Positions 1 through 11,431 are shown, numbered from the stretch's first letter. The stretch: DNA of 64,000 nucleotides from Streptococcus pluranimalium (GCF_002953735.1 NZ_CP025536.1:192001-256000), one strand, 5' to 3'. Notes: a model not told the origin generated them from the letters alone. Made by a program: numbers and translations.

Positions 1-800
1 ACGATTTCGGCACCTTGGTCTTTGTCTTTCATGTCCTCTAAATCAGCCATTGGTAATGTGGCGAGGGCTGATTCGAAACGATGGCGTGAGCAGTCGCAGT
101 TGAAACCGATGGTTTCTTCTGATAGACGTTTATAAGGCTCATCGCCATAAATAGCTGATAGCAGAGCATCAATGTGGTCTTCTGACTCTAAGAGCGTTGA
201 GATGGCTGGCATGTTTTGGATACGCTTCTCGTAGCGGCTGATTTCTTCCTCAGACGCACCTGGAAGGACCTGTAGCATGAAACCTCCAGCTACTTTAACC
301 TGGTCGTTCTCATCTAGGAGGACATTGAGACCAACAGCAGAAGGTGTTTGCTCGCTTTCTGTTAGGTAGAAGGCGAGGTCTTCACCGATTTCTCCCGAAA
401 CGATAGGGGTTGTTGACGTGTAGGGATTGCCAGTACCATAATCAACGATGACAACAAATTGCCCAGCGCCCATGAAAGGTCCAACGAGGACTTCTCCAGT
501 TGCTGTTTTCTTGATGTCAACGCCGGTATTTTGGATGTAGCCTTTGACGTTTCCTTTGGTATCTGCAACGGAAATAATGTGACCAAAAGAGCTGTTACCA
601 ATGACTTTGACAGTGACTTTGCTGTCTCCTTTTTGGTTGGCAGCGAGGATTTGGTTGGCAATGAGGGTACGGCCGAGGGCAACGGTTGATGATGATAGGG
701 TGTCGTGATTGACTTGTGCTTGTTTAACAGTCTCAGTGCTGTCGAGGACATAAGCCCTGAAGGCACCTGACTCTGAAATTGATTTGATTAATTTATCCAT
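1..800 (-). CDS. hslO: Hsp33 redox-regulated chaperone, partial (C-terminus beyond left edge)
   Basis: Reading the minus strand from the ATG at 800-798 gives [25 protein letters not shown], the usual Hsp33 N-terminus, and the frame stays open to the left edge (about 266 of some 290 residues). Hsp33 is a cytosolic holdase activated by oxidative disulphide formation at a C-terminal zinc centre. The first half of that centre is visible as CDC in [12 protein letters not shown]; the second CxxC pair lies outside the window. No SD sequence precedes the ATG and an extended -10 box sits 7 nt upstream, so the mRNA may be leaderless. Identity is firm; only the end is missing. Confidence 0.95.
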   Translation of the reverse strand, partial: MDKLIKSISESGAFRAYVLDSTETVKQAQVNHDTLSSSTVALGRTLIANQILAANQKGDSKVTVKVIGNSSFGHIISVADTKGNVKGYIQNTGVDIKKTATGEVLVGPFMGAGQFVVIVDYGTGNPYTSTTPIVSGEIGEDLAFYLTESEQTPSAVGLNVLLDENDQVKVAGGFMLQVLPGASEEEISRYEKRIQNMPAISTLLESEDHIDALLSAIYGDEPYKRLSEETIGFNCDCSRHRFESALATLPMADLEDMKDKDQGAEI

Positions 801-807
801 AAACCCT

Positions 808-816
808 ATTTTACCA
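808..816 (-). promoter_or_regulatory. hslO extended -10 promoter
   Basis: On the minus strand TGGTAAAAT (a TGn-extended -10) ends 7 nt before the hslO ATG. The predicted transcription start is therefore at or next to the A of the start codon. No good -35 is evident, as expected for an extended -10 promoter. Confidence 0.55.
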
Positions 817-844
817 TATTTATCAGTGATTTAGGGCAAGAGAA

Positions 845-868
845 AACTCCTCGTTTGAGGAGTTGGAT
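845..868 (-). terminator. Terminator after telA
   Basis: AACTCCTC/GAGGAGTT form an 8-bp stem with a GTTT loop. Read on the minus strand it is followed by TTTTCTCTT, so it ends the telA transcript, before hslO. Confidence 0.7.
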
Positions 869-890
869 TATTAGATTAAGTGGCTTTCTA

Positions 891-2162
891 TTAATCTTTT
901 TGACTTGTTTCTTCAGCTTCCACGTCTTTTTGGACTTCCTTGCCTTCGTTTAGGAGGGCTTGAACAATTTTTTGGTCACGGAGTTTGACGGAATCGTTGA
1001 TGGTTTCAGCTGATTTGACGATGGCTGTTTCTAGTTGAGCACGTTGTTTACGTCCGTTGTCGATAGCAACGATGATGCCGTTATTTTGTTCAACAAGACT
1101 TTCAGCGAGTGCCGTAACAGATTCGATAGACATGGTTGGGCTTTGGGCAGAGCGCTCAAGAGCTGGAATAGCTTCTTTACTTGTTTGTGCTAACATTTCA
1201 AGAGCGGCGTTGTTAGCATTAACGATAGCATCTGCTGTTGCACCGGATTTGACAGACTGTTGCAGCATTCCTAATTGAGCGATTGATAGCTTCATGGTTG
1301 GGATTGTGTTGCGACGGAGCATGCCGAGTTTTTGGCGCATATCTGATGACACTTTGACGAGATTACGCATCTGTGGCGTGGTCGTCCAAGCCACGTAGAG
1401 GCGGCTCATGTACTCGGTATGTTGTTGTTCCAAGGTGTTGATGACTTCGGTCATGCGGGCTAATTCTTCGGATTTAGCGTGGAATTCTGGGTCAGCATTA
1501 TCCAAGAGTGCCACTTGTTTTTGTAGTTCTCCGGCGCGTTTTGCCCCTTCATTTTGTGTGGCTTCGAGGAAGGCAATGACACCGACCAAGTTTTCGATGG
1601 ATTCGGTGTTGTCTTCAATCAGCATTTCTGCGGATACGATATTTCGCGCCAAGGTTTCTTCGTGTTTGACGACGGTAGCAGCCATACTATCCATTTTTTG
1701 TTCGATATTTTTAGAGTCGAAGTAGAATTCTTGTAAGCTGGATTTGCTTTTGTTGAAGATTTTTTCGATAAAGTTTGGCTTTTTCTCCAACTCTGCTGGT
1801 TTGACATCCTTGTACTTAGAAATGAAGCCGTTTAGTTCACGGTTGGTTGCAGCTAGTAGATCATCGACTTGTGGAATTTCTAGTTTTTTCTGTTCGGAGA
1901 GGATGTGATTAACAGTTTTGTTAACTTCCTCAACAGCTGAAGTACCAAAATCCAAGAGATAATTCTGGTCATCGACAAAGGCATCAACAAGGGCAGGAGC
2001 TTTGGCTTCGATAGCTGATTTTTGCTCTGGCGATAATTTCTCTAAAAAGGCAATTTGCCCAGTTGAACTTTCAGGTTCAGAAGCGATGATTTCAGTGGTT
2101 TTGTCTGTTTTAGCGACAGCACTATTTGCAATTTTATCAATATCAAAATTAAATTCAGCCAT
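891..2162 (-). CDS. telA: Toxic anion resistance protein (TelA/KlaA family)
   Basis: A 423-residue, largely alpha-helical soluble protein with the family's helical core (FLEATQNEGAKRAGELQKQVALLDNADP, VAWTTTPQMRNLVKVSSDMRQKLGMLRRNTIPTMKLSI). TelA proteins are linked to tellurite tolerance and, in Firmicutes, to resistance to cell-envelope-active agents; the molecular activity is not established. AAAGGA lies 7 nt before the ATG. It follows the XpaC-like gene after 23 nt, the usual two-gene operon for this family. The N-terminal 60 residues are Ser/Thr/Glu-rich and probably disordered. Confidence 0.9.
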   Translation of the reverse strand: MAEFNFDIDKIANSAVAKTDKTTEIIASEPESSTGQIAFLEKLSPEQKSAIEAKAPALVDAFVDDQNYLLDFGTSAVEEVNKTVNHILSEQKKLEIPQVDDLLAATNRELNGFISKYKDVKPAELEKKPNFIEKIFNKSKSSLQEFYFDSKNIEQKMDSMAATVVKHEETLARNIVSAEMLIEDNTESIENLVGVIAFLEATQNEGAKRAGELQKQVALLDNADPEFHAKSEELARMTEVINTLEQQHTEYMSRLYVAWTTTPQMRNLVKVSSDMRQKLGMLRRNTIPTMKLSIAQLGMLQQSVKSGATADAIVNANNAALEMLAQTSKEAIPALERSAQSPTMSIESVTALAESLVEQNNGIIVAIDNGRKQRAQLETAIVKSAETINDSVKLRDQKIVQALLNEGKEVQKDVEAEETSQKD

Positions 2163-2185
2163 GTAAGTATCCTTTTCTTTCTAAT

Positions 2186-2914
2186 TTATATTTTGTCACG
2201 CATCATGCGCAGACTGACGTCAAAATCTTTGAGCCCCGATTCGTTGAGTTGACGAAGGGTTTCATCAAGTTCTAAGTCAAATTGCTCAAGAGCTATCTTA
2301 GCTTCAGACAATCGTTCTTCCGCATTGTAATACTCTTTTGGAGCTTCTTTGATTTTAAGATAGCCAGTGAGAATATCCTCGAAACGCCTCATATTGTTTT
2401 CGTGAAGGGCAGTCAGTTCAGCCTGATTATCAGCTTCCTTGATTTTTTCCGTAATAGCTCGATGATCACGCTGGATGTTATGGTAGATAGTAGTCAATTC
2501 TGGTGCTCGTTTAAGCAGTCTGGTTTCTTCCTCACTAGCGGGTTCTAAGTCAGTAGCGATATGAAGACGTTCCAACTGTAGGTTGACATCTGCCTTAACA
2601 TCATTAGCTTTTTTAGTGACGCGACGATAGATTTTGAGGTCCATATCGTCTTTTAAAGCCTCTGATTCGGTCGTGATTTGGTCCAATTTCGGTAATAACT
2701 GGCGGGCTACAATGCTGTACTGTGTGTAATCTTGGTCGGCCAAGTAATTGTCCAAGAGCTTTACCTGACGGTCAGCCTGTTGGATAGTATCCTTTAAATC
2801 TTGTAATCGTAGGGTTGTATTTCGTCTTTGAAGAGCCGTTGGACGATTGGTTGCATAGTAAGTACCTAGTCCAGAGATGGCAATTAAGACGATGAGGATG
2901 ACAATAAATTCCAT
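2186..2914 (-). CDS. XpaC-like membrane-anchored coiled-coil protein
   Basis: A 242-residue protein with one N-terminal membrane helix (residues 1-21, MEFIVILIVLIAISGLGTYY) followed by a long charged helical cytoplasmic part. It matches the '5-bromo-4-chloroindolyl phosphate hydrolysis' XpaC family, which almost always precedes telA. The family name comes from an old phenotype and no catalytic motif is visible, so enzyme activity should not be assumed. With TelA it probably forms an envelope-stress module at the membrane. A clear sigma-A promoter precedes it. Confidence 0.8.
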   Translation of the reverse strand: MEFIVILIVLIAISGLGTYYATNRPTALQRRNTTLRLQDLKDTIQQADRQVKLLDNYLADQDYTQYSIVARQLLPKLDQITTESEALKDDMDLKIYRRVTKKANDVKADVNLQLERLHIATDLEPASEEETRLLKRAPELTTIYHNIQRDHRAITEKIKEADNQAELTALHENNMRRFEDILTGYLKIKEAPKEYYNAEERLSEAKIALEQFDLELDETLRQLNESGLKDFDVSLRMMRDKI

Positions 2915-2953
2915 GCACTACCAATCGCTTTCTAATCTTTTGAATGTAATAAT

Positions 2954-2982
2954 ATTGTACTCTAAAGGGGAATTGAAAACAA
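2954..2982 (-). promoter_or_regulatory. Promoter of the xpaC-like/telA operon
   Basis: On the minus strand TTGTTT (2982-2977), a 17-nt spacer and TACAAT (2959-2954) form a good sigma-A promoter about 40 nt upstream of the first ATG. Confidence 0.7.
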
Positions 2983-3439
2983 TTTTTTAGCGATAAGTTA
3001 TTAAGATTTATGCCAAAATAGGTTGTTTTCCTAATGAGATGATGCTACGAGTGATAAAAGGTAGCACACAATTGCTAGAAGAAAAAAATAGCGTTTAACT
3101 GTTGCTTAAGTCTAGCATAGAAGAATTAACTTCGTTAAATTGGGGAAAGTTGTCTTTACATCATCTTCTTAAAGTAATAATAAGAGATCAGTCTTTATCT
3201 TTTAACAAAGAAGTTTTCTTGTCACTGCAGAGTTACGTTTGAGACAGTAAGGGTATTATCTCACTTTTTGTTGTAAACGATATGGGCAAAGAATAAATTA
3301 TCCTGACATTACTGTTGCCAAAGGTTGTTAATTTATCATAAGCGTGAATGGATTTTGGCTAAAAACATTCGGAATTTGAATTAATTTGAATAGCGAATGG
3401 TGAAGAGGTTATAGAAATCACCCGATTTTTATTGTTTTC
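2983..3439. other. Intergenic region without recognisable gene
   Basis: About 450 bp of AT-rich DNA between the divergent xpaC-like gene and purA. Neither strand holds a plausible coding frame with a ribosome site, and no tRNA-like fold or intrinsic terminator stands out. It may be decayed sequence. Confidence 0.5.
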
Positions 3440-3468
3440 TGGAAAAAGTTTTCGGTTTTTGCTATAAT
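3440..3468 (+). promoter_or_regulatory. purA promoter
   Basis: TGGAAA (3440-3445), a 17-nt spacer and TATAAT (3463-3468), with TGC directly before the -10 making it extended. The start would be near 3475, giving a leader of about 90 nt. Confidence 0.7.
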
Positions 3469-3477
3469 AAAGTGTAA

Positions 3478-5022
<1,545 letters not shown>

Positions 5023-5127
5023 TGAGTATCAGCGTTCAGACGACCAGAATAAATATAAGAACCTAATCAAAATAAGCTAATGAAATGTCATCAAACATTA
5101 AGGCTGGTTTTCTAGTCTTATCAAAAA

Positions 5128-5180
5128 AGTAAGTTTCCCTTTGTGGGGCTAGTGCGGTTTCTTAGGGGACTTGCTTTTTT
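5128..5180 (+). terminator. Intrinsic terminator or attenuator before the nucleoside-binding lipoprotein
   Basis: AAGTAAGTTTCC (5128-5139) pairs over 12 positions, counting G-U pairs, with GGGGACTTGCTT (5165-5176), followed by TTTT. It lies 270 bp after purA but only 50 bp before the next ATG, so it may act as an attenuator of the lipoprotein gene rather than as the purA terminator. Confidence 0.6.
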
Positions 5181-5230
5181 GTGTTGTTTGATAAAAAATA
5201 AGGAATAGACAATTGAAAAAGGAAAAAATA

Positions 5231-6277
5231 ATGAAAAAATCACTAATGACCGTAGGTGCGCTTTTGAGCGCGACTCTTCTGCTGGCTGCTTGTGGCAATC
5301 GTTCAGAGCGTTCTGAAAAAGATGTTAAAAATGACTTGAAAGTTGCAATGGTAACTAATGTAACTGGTATTGATGATAAATCATTCAACCAGTCAGCTTG
5401 GGAAGGTCTAACAGCCTGGGGTAAAGACAATGGACTTAAAAAAGGAAAAGGCTATGATTACTTCCAATCAGCTAGTGAGTCAGAATTTGCTACAAACTTT
5501 GACACAGCTGTAAGTAACGGTTATGGTTTGATTTTCGGAATTGGCTTCCCACTGCATGATTCCCTTGAAAAGGCAGCGTCAAGTAACCCAGATACCAACT
5601 TTGTCATCGTTGATGATGTCATCAAAGACCAAAAAAATGTTGCAAGTATCACCTTTGCGGATGATCAAGCAGCTTACTTAGCAGGAGTTGCTGCAGCTAA
5701 AACGACAAAGTCTAAAACAGTAGGATTTGTTGGAGGTATGGAAGGAGAAGTGGTTTCGCGTTTTGAAAATGGCTTCAAAGCAGGCGTAAAATCAATTGAT
5801 GATAGCATCAAGGTGAAAGTTGATTACGCAGGGTCATTTGCCGATGCAGCTAAAGGAAAAACGATTGCTGCTGCCCAATACGCAGGTGGGGCAGATGTGA
5901 TTTATCATGCGGCTGGTGCAACTGGTGCAGGTGTCTTCAGTGAAGCTAAAGACTTTAACGAACGCCAAAATGAAGCCGATAAAGTTTGGGTTATCGGTGT
6001 TGATAGCGACCAAAGCGCTGAAGGAAAATACACTTCTAAAGATGGCAAATCATCGAATTTTGTGTTGGCCTCAAGCATCAAAGAAGTTGGTAAAGGTCTT
6101 CAAATGGTAACAAAGGAAACACAAGATGGGAAATTCCCGGGTGGTAAAGTTAGAACCTTCGGCTTGAAAGAAGACGGTGTCTCACTAGTAACAGACAACC
6201 TCTCTGACGATGCTAAAAAAGCTGTCGAAGCTGCTAAAAAAGCCATTGTGGATGGTACAGTAACGGTTACTAAATAG
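5231..6277 (+). CDS. BMP-family (PnrA/TmpC-like) nucleoside-binding lipoprotein
   Basis: 348 residues from ATG 5231 (AAAGGA 9 nt upstream; the in-frame TTG at 5213 is rejected). The signal peptide ends in the lipobox LLAAC with lipidated Cys near residue 20. The body is a type-1 periplasmic-binding fold of the basic membrane protein family: VTGIDDKSFNQSAWEG, IFGIGFPLHDSLEKAA, IYHAAGATGAG, VIGVDSDQS. Relatives bind purine nucleosides for an ABC importer. No ATPase or permease genes are adjacent, so the partner transporter must be elsewhere. Its position behind purA fits a role in purine salvage (inference). Confidence 0.9.
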   Translation: MKKSLMTVGALLSATLLLAACGNRSERSEKDVKNDLKVAMVTNVTGIDDKSFNQSAWEGLTAWGKDNGLKKGKGYDYFQSASESEFATNFDTAVSNGYGLIFGIGFPLHDSLEKAASSNPDTNFVIVDDVIKDQKNVASITFADDQAAYLAGVAAAKTTKSKTVGFVGGMEGEVVSRFENGFKAGVKSIDDSIKVKVDYAGSFADAAKGKTIAAAQYAGGADVIYHAAGATGAGVFSEAKDFNERQNEADKVWVIGVDSDQSAEGKYTSKDGKSSNFVLASSIKEVGKGLQMVTKETQDGKFPGGKVRTFGLKEDGVSLVTDNLSDDAKKAVEAAKKAIVDGTVTVTK

Positions 6278-6343
6278 GATGGAGTGCCGCAATAGACTAT
6301 CAATTATTTTCTAATGTATAGAGAAGTTTAGGAATATAAAATC

Positions 6344-6394
6344 AAGATCATATCAACAAGTTTTAACCAAGACTTGTGGGTATGATCTTTTTAG
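6344..6394 (+). terminator. Terminator after the lipoprotein gene
   Basis: AAGATCATA (6344-6352) and TATGATCTT (6381-6389) close an arm with a further CAAG/CTTG stem inside, followed by TTTT. Confidence 0.85.
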
Positions 6395-6810
6395 TTAATT
6401 ACAGCTTACGGCATTAAGGAAAAGTATAAAAGATGCGGACTTTTCTGGGTATATAGTGGACTTCATTGTCGTTTTGAATGAATTGTGATAGGACTTGCTA
6501 CTAGATCCAGAAGAGTTTTGTCTTACGATGCTTTGTGAAATAGGTCTGACTGAGTATGACTGCTAGTGTAGTCTCATAAGCATTTTCCTTATTTAAGAGG
6601 AGCTTTCGGTTAAGCTGGCATTCGCTTTGTTTAAGCGTTATACTCAATGAAAATCTAAATCTGAAACCACTTAAGTACAAGGTGTAAATCTGGACGATTT
6701 ACTAGGATAAGGAGACTCGAACCATGATTCTATATTCAGATTTTGCATTAAAATCAGTAGTAATTCACTTGAATCATCAGTCGATAATATATTTGGTATT
6801 ATCTTTTTAC
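6395..6810. other. Intergenic region, possible decayed repeat
   Basis: No gene seen. The string ATACTCAATGAAAATC near 6643-6658 resembles the ends of small insertion-derived repeats common in streptococci, and a related ATTCATTGAAAATC occurs near 50796. No terminal repeats or open frame support an intact element. Confidence 0.3.
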
Positions 6811-6858
6811 TTGACAGATATTATTTATATATTATATACTATAAGTGGTTATAACAAG
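6811..6858 (+). promoter_or_regulatory. Promoter and likely GntR operator of the agaS operon
   Basis: TTGACA (6811-6816), an 18-nt spacer and TATACT (6835-6840). Just downstream TATAACAAG (6850-6858) repeats half of the CTTG-ATATAA-CAAG palindrome found before bgaC, suggesting that the two GntR regulators recognise related sites. Confidence 0.6.
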
Positions 6859-6884
6859 TTGAAATAGAAAGATGTTAAAAATTG

Positions 6885-7604
6885 ATGTCAAATAAAAAAC
6901 CTCTTTATCTAAAAATGGTGGATACTTTAGAGTTGACGATTCGTGATTCAATGGTCGCACATGAACGTTTACCCTCTGAAAGGGAATTGAGTGAGGATTT
7001 TGGTGTCAGTCGTATAACGGTTAGGCAAGCCCTAAAAGAACTAGAAGCTAGAGGCTTGATTTATAAGCTTCAAGGTAAAGGAACGTTTGTGTCAAGTATT
7101 GAACAAGTGAAAACGGATCTTGCTTCAACCTATAGTTTTACTGAGCAGATGAAGAAATTAGGTAAAACACCAAAGACACGGATTCTTTCTTTTGAAAAAG
7201 TCACTGTGACACCTTACTTAGCTTCTTATTTGAATATGGAAGTAGGAAGTGATGTATTTGAGTTAGAACGCTTACGTCTAGCTGATGGTTTTCCAATGAT
7301 GTTTGAAAGAACTTATATCCCAGTTTCACCTTTTGAGAATTTGGAAAAAGATTTACTTGCAAAGAAACCATTATATGATATCTTCACCCAAGATTTTGAA
7401 CAAAAAATTCGTATTGCGGAAGAAGAGTTTGCAGCAAGTATTGCATTGGATTATGAGGCTGACCTTTTAAACATTAAAAAAGGCTCTGCTGTCTTACATG
7501 TGACACGGCACACTTATAATGACAAAAATGTATTAATCGAATTTACGTTTAGTATTGCCCGTGCAGACCAATTTCGTTATCGCATTACACATTACCCATC
7601 TTAA
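6885..7604 (+). CDS. GntR-family (HutC/UTRA) transcriptional regulator
   Basis: 239 residues with an N-terminal winged helix (LPSERELSEDFGVSRITVRQALKELEARGLIYKLQGKGTFV) and a C-terminal UTRA effector domain (residues about 90-235, VFELERLRLADGFPMMFERTYIP). ATG 6885 is preferred to the adjacent TTG 6882; the ribosome site is weak. It heads an operon with agaS and lacD, so it is most likely a sugar-phosphate-responsive repressor of these two genes. The effector (an amino-sugar or tagatose phosphate) is inferred from the neighbours. Confidence 0.88.
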   Translation: MSNKKPLYLKMVDTLELTIRDSMVAHERLPSERELSEDFGVSRITVRQALKELEARGLIYKLQGKGTFVSSIEQVKTDLASTYSFTEQMKKLGKTPKTRILSFEKVTVTPYLASYLNMEVGSDVFELERLRLADGFPMMFERTYIPVSPFENLEKDLLAKKPLYDIFTQDFEQKIRIAEEEFAASIALDYEADLLNIKKGSAVLHVTRHTYNDKNVLIEFTFSIARADQFRYRITHYPS

Positions 7605-7646
7605 ACGATGATGTACTAGTAACTTTATTATAGGAGGAGGTTGTAT

Positions 7647-8822
7647 ATGTTTCAATTATCAACTGAAGAACTTACCAAGCTTGGTGCAGAAATTACAACA
7701 CGTGAAATCAAGCAACAGCCAAAACTTTGGCTAGAGGCTTTGTCAACTTATCAATCACAGAAAGATAAGATTGATTGTTTTCTTGCTGATATCATAGCCT
7801 CGGCTAATGGTAAAGCTGTAAAAGTAATGTTTACAGGTGCAGGTACTTCTGAATATGTAGGCAATAGCATTGCAAGTTATCTACAAACAAATGGTGATAG
7901 GGAACATTTCTTATTTTCGAGTGTTGCAACTACTGATATTGTAGCTGCGCCGCATTATTATTTTTATCCGGAAGATACGGTCTTGTTGGTTTCATTTGCA
8001 AGAAGTGGTAATAGTCCTGAAAGTTTGGCTGCGGTTGAGTTGGCGAATCAATTGATTGATAATATCTACCACCTAACCATTACTTGTGCGCCAGAAGGAG
8101 AATTGGCCAAAGCAGCTCATTCTCAGGATAATAATTTTTTATTACTGCAACCACAAGGATCGAATGATGCTGGTTTTGCTATGACAGGAAGCTTCTCATG
8201 CATGATGCTTTCAGCCTTATTAGTATTTGATAGAAGTATTGATGAGAATCAGAAAAAAAACTATGTTGATACGGCAGCATCTCTAGCTGAGAGTGTTATC
8301 AATCGTGAACAAGAGCTACAAGAATTGGTTGATTTAGACTTTGATCGTCTTGTTTATATTGGGTCAGGAAGCTTATCAGGTTTGACTAGAGAGGCTCAAT
8401 TAAAAATTTTAGAATTAACTGCAGGTAAAATTGTAACCGTTTTCGACTCATCGATGGGATTCAGACACGGGCCCAAATCCTTTGTAAATGATAAGACGAT
8501 TGTGATTGGTTTCGTTAATAACCATACTTATGTACGCCAGTATGATTTAGATATTTTGGAAGAAGTAGAAGCGGATAAAATTGCCATCAAAACCTTGGCT
8601 TTAGCTCAGGATGGTGCTACAGCTTTTTCTGGACAAACATTTGGCTTTGCTTCTGATGTATTGTTACCGGATGCCTATTTAGCTTTGCCGTATATTTTTG
8701 TGGCTCAAACGATTGCTTTATTATCCTCAATTAAGGTAAATAATCTTCCTGATACACCGTCTGCAAGTGGAACAGTTAACCGTGTTGTTAAAGGTGTAAC
8801 CATTCACGATTACAAAGCTTAG
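7647..8822 (+). CDS. agaS: AgaS-type SIS sugar isomerase/deaminase
   Basis: 391 residues with two SIS domains ([17 protein letters not shown] near residue 68 and [24 protein letters not shown] near residue 235). AgaS proteins act on galactosamine-6-phosphate or N-acetylgalactosamine-6-phosphate, giving tagatose-6-phosphate. ATG 7647 has a strong TAGGAGGAGG 6 nt upstream; an upstream TTG at 7641 overlaps that site and is rejected. It is followed 8 nt later by the tagatose-bisphosphate aldolase, consistent with one pathway. In pneumococcus agaS sits in the bgaC-PTS operon; here it has its own GntR and promoter. Confidence 0.9.
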   Translation: MFQLSTEELTKLGAEITTREIKQQPKLWLEALSTYQSQKDKIDCFLADIIASANGKAVKVMFTGAGTSEYVGNSIASYLQTNGDREHFLFSSVATTDIVAAPHYYFYPEDTVLLVSFARSGNSPESLAAVELANQLIDNIYHLTITCAPEGELAKAAHSQDNNFLLLQPQGSNDAGFAMTGSFSCMMLSALLVFDRSIDENQKKNYVDTAASLAESVINREQELQELVDLDFDRLVYIGSGSLSGLTREAQLKILELTAGKIVTVFDSSMGFRHGPKSFVNDKTIVIGFVNNHTYVRQYDLDILEEVEADKIAIKTLALAQDGATAFSGQTFGFASDVLLPDAYLALPYIFVAQTIALLSSIKVNNLPDTPSASGTVNRVVKGVTIHDYKA

Positions 8823-8830
8823 GAGAAGTT

Positions 8831-9814
8831 ATGCTAATGTTAACCAAAAACAAACGTCGCTACATGACACAACTAAGCCAAAATGGTGTGATTTCAGCCC
8901 TAGCCTTTGACCAACGCGGGGCGCTCAAACGCATGATGGCGCAACATCAGACAGAAGAACCAACGGTTGAGCAAATCGAAGAACTCAAAAGCCTTGTTTC
9001 AGAAGAGCTCACCAAGTACGCATCATCTATCTTGCTTGACCCTGAATACGGTCTACCAGCGACCAAGGTTCGCCATGAAGAGGCAGGCTTGCTGCTAGCC
9101 TATGAAAAAACAGGTTATGATGCGACCACTACTAGCCGCTTGCCAGACTGTCTTGATGTTTGGTCAGCTAAGCGTATCAAAGAATCAGGTGCAGATGCCG
9201 TGAAGTTCCTTCTTTACTACGATGTCGATGGCGATGAAGCTGTCAATGACCAAAAGAAAGCTTACATTGAGCGCATTGGTTCAGAATGTCGAGCAGAAGA
9301 TATTCCCTTTTACCTTGAAATTTTGACTTATGATGAAAGCATTTCAGATAATAACAGCCCAGAGTTTGCGAAAGTGAAAGCTCACAAGGTCAATGAAGCC
9401 ATGAAGGTCTTTTCAGATGAACGCTTTGGTGTGGATGTGCTTAAGGTAGAAGTTCCTGTCAATATGAACTTTGTGGAAGGCTTTACAGATGGCGACGTTC
9501 TCTTTACCAAGGAAGAAGCTGCGCAAGCCTTTAAAGATCAAGAAGCCTCAAGTGACTTACCATACATTTATTTGAGTGCAGGTGTTTCAGCGAAACTTTT
9601 CCAAGAGACCTTGCAGTTTGCAGCAGCATCAGGCGCTAAGTTTAACGGAGTGCTTTGTGGCCGTGCGACGTGGGCGGGCGCAGTACCTGTTTATATCAAA
9701 GAGGGCGCAGATGCAGCACGCGAATGGTTGCGTACAGAAGGTTTTAAGAATATTGATGACCTAAACAAGGTGCTTGCGGATACCGCGAGCTCTTGGGAAG
9801 AAAAGGTGAAATAA
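8831..9814 (+). CDS. lacD: Tagatose 1,6-bisphosphate aldolase
   Basis: 327 residues, full length for the LacD family. It cleaves tagatose-1,6-bisphosphate to DHAP and glyceraldehyde-3-phosphate. Recognisable blocks are [28 protein letters not shown] (Schiff-base lysine region), [16 protein letters not shown] and [18 protein letters not shown] precedes the ATG by 5 nt. No lacC kinase is present, so the 6-phosphate must be phosphorylated by an enzyme encoded elsewhere. In S. pyogenes one LacD paralogue also acts as a virulence regulator; this copy's pathway context points to catabolism. The IS element begins 24 bp after the stop. Confidence 0.95.
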   Translation: MLMLTKNKRRYMTQLSQNGVISALAFDQRGALKRMMAQHQTEEPTVEQIEELKSLVSEELTKYASSILLDPEYGLPATKVRHEEAGLLLAYEKTGYDATTTSRLPDCLDVWSAKRIKESGADAVKFLLYYDVDGDEAVNDQKKAYIERIGSECRAEDIPFYLEILTYDESISDNNSPEFAKVKAHKVNEAMKVFSDERFGVDVLKVEVPVNMNFVEGFTDGDVLFTKEEAAQAFKDQEASSDLPYIYLSAGVSAKLFQETLQFAAASGAKFNGVLCGRATWAGAVPVYIKEGADAAREWLRTEGFKNIDDLNKVLADTASSWEEKVK

Positions 9815-9867
9815 TCTTTCTAATTAGGAAAACAAAAAGAGTCTGGGACAAAAAGATTTCTCAGCTA

Positions 9868-9906
9868 TAAAAATAGAGATTCACTTTTGGTGAGTCTCTA
9901 TTTTTT
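9868..9906. terminator. Bidirectional terminator at transposase 3' end
   Basis: AAAATAGAGATTCAC pairs with GTGAGTCTCTATTTT around a short loop, with A- and T-runs on both sides, directly after the transposase stop. Confidence 0.8.
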
Positions 9907-9910
9907 AGTT

Positions 9911-11431
9911 TCATGCAACTTTCTTATTAAACTTGAGGAGGTTATTGGCCATGAGGACCAATCCCATATCAATTTTGACTTTCCGTTTTCCTCTCAGGTT
10001 ACAACGTTTATAACCCAAACAAGCCTTTATCTGACCAAAAACAGGTTCCACATCAATCTTGCGTTTCGCAAAGATGTGACTGCCTTCATCAGATAAAAGC
10101 GATTGTCTTTCTTTTTCTTTTAACTCCAGGTACCTCTTGTTGATATAGAGACATTTTTGAGGAGCTAGCTCTGGTTCTTCTGCTTGATAAATGGTTATTT
10201 CTTGTTTAAAACCTGTCTCCGTCTTTCGAACTTGTTTCTTCGTGAAATGATAAATCCAGTCGTCAGGATGTATATAAGTATCCGTTTTGGCATCATAAGA
10301 CCAATTCTTCAGATTTTTATCAGAGTGGTGATAACTTCTTTTTTGTTCCTTATCAAAGAGGCCGTATTTAATCAGGTGATCAACTCCCATCTCATCTAAG
10401 CTCAGAAGATTCTCTTCACTTCCATATCCTGCATCAGCGACAATCCTTTTCAGCTCATGAGGGTAGGAATCTAAAAAAGGGAGTAAGGTTCTCGTATCTG
10501 TTGGATTTGGAAAAACATCGTAGTGAAGAACAAATTGATTTTCGGTAGCGATTTGGAGGTTGTAACCGGGTTTGAGTTGACCTTTTTTCATGTGGTCCTC
10601 TTTCATTCTCATGAAAGTGGCATCGGTATCTGTTTTTGAAAAGCTGTTTCGCCCTTCAAATGTCATCTGATAGTTCTCATATTTCTCTGTCCGTACCGCA
10701 AAATCATTTTTCACTTTCTTTAGGACTTTCTTAAGTTGACGTCGCTTAGTTTTACGGTTGTCTGGTCCTTTGACTGGGCTTTCCTCAATATTCTGACTCA
10801 AATGAGAAAGTTCTTCTTCTAGTACTTGAGCGAAATTCATTAACTGTTCTGAAGTAATATCTTCCTGTTCATCTCGCTCAATGGCTTGATGAATAAGAGG
10901 CCATATTTCTTCTTGAAAATAGACTTGCATCTTTTCTTGGAGAGTGACAGAAAATTTATCAACAGCTTTCTTCCAAACGAAGCTATACTTGTTGGCATTG
11001 GCTTCAATCTTAGTACCATCAATATAAAGGCAATCTAATGTCACCAATTTTTCCAATTTTAATTGGACACTAAGATCAATAAAGAGTTGCCTTATGAGTT
11101 CTTCTATCCCATCAGAGACACGAAAGCGATTAATGGTACGGTAACTGACAACTAGCTGCCCTGTCAAATAGTGCATACCTAGATTTTCTACCATCAATTT
11201 TTCAATCTTTCGACCAGAGAAGACCCCTTGAGTGTAGGCAAAAAGAAGGGCAGATAGAAGTAACTTGGGATGATAAGAAGGTCGACCAAAGTCATGATAA
11301 AAGGTTTGAAAGTGATATTCTTCTAGTGAGTTAACCACTTTTTCAATAGTAAAGACAATATGATCTGGTGGTAAGACACAAGCAATTTCTAATGGTAAAG
11401 TTGTTTGATTTGTGTTATAGTGAATATGCAT
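9911..11431 (-). CDS. IS1182-family DDE transposase, intact
   Basis: 506 residues, full length. It has an N-terminal helical DUF772-type domain (SYHPKLLLSALLFAYTQGVFSGRKIEKLM) and a DDE core: LDCLYIDGTKIEANANKYSF for the first Asp, IVADAGYGSEENLL for the second and the Glu in IDVEPVFGQIKACLGYKR. AAAGG precedes the ATG. No frameshift is seen, so the copy may be active. A strong hairpin (11495-11526) upstream of the gene would block transcription entering from gntR, a usual safeguard in IS elements. Confidence 0.93.
   Translation of the reverse strand: MHIHYNTNQTTLPLEIACVLPPDHIVFTIEKVVNSLEEYHFQTFYHDFGRPSYHPKLLLSALLFAYTQGVFSGRKIEKLMVENLGMHYLTGQLVVSYRTINRFRVSDGIEELIRQLFIDLSVQLKLEKLVTLDCLYIDGTKIEANANKYSFVWKKAVDKFSVTLQEKMQVYFQEEIWPLIHQAIERDEQEDITSEQLMNFAQVLEEELSHLSQNIEESPVKGPDNRKTKRRQLKKVLKKVKNDFAVRTEKYENYQMTFEGRNSFSKTDTDATFMRMKEDHMKKGQLKPGYNLQIATENQFVLHYDVFPNPTDTRTLLPFLDSYPHELKRIVADAGYGSEENLLSLDEMGVDHLIKYGLFDKEQKRSYHHSDKNLKNWSYDAKTDTYIHPDDWIYHFTKKQVRKTETGFKQEITIYQAEEPELAPQKCLYINKRYLELKEKERQSLLSDEGSHIFAKRKIDVEPVFGQIKACLGYKRCNLRGKRKVKIDMGLVLMANNLLKFNKKVA

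Noticed and set aside
362..766. Open frames on both strands inside the hslO region (for example 459-689 plus)
   Set aside because: They are out-of-frame readings of hslO; the minus frame starting at 800 gives a clear Hsp33 protein.
9887..10399. Plus-strand frames within the IS element
   Set aside because: Antisense shadows of the transposase gene, starting in its terminator hairpin.
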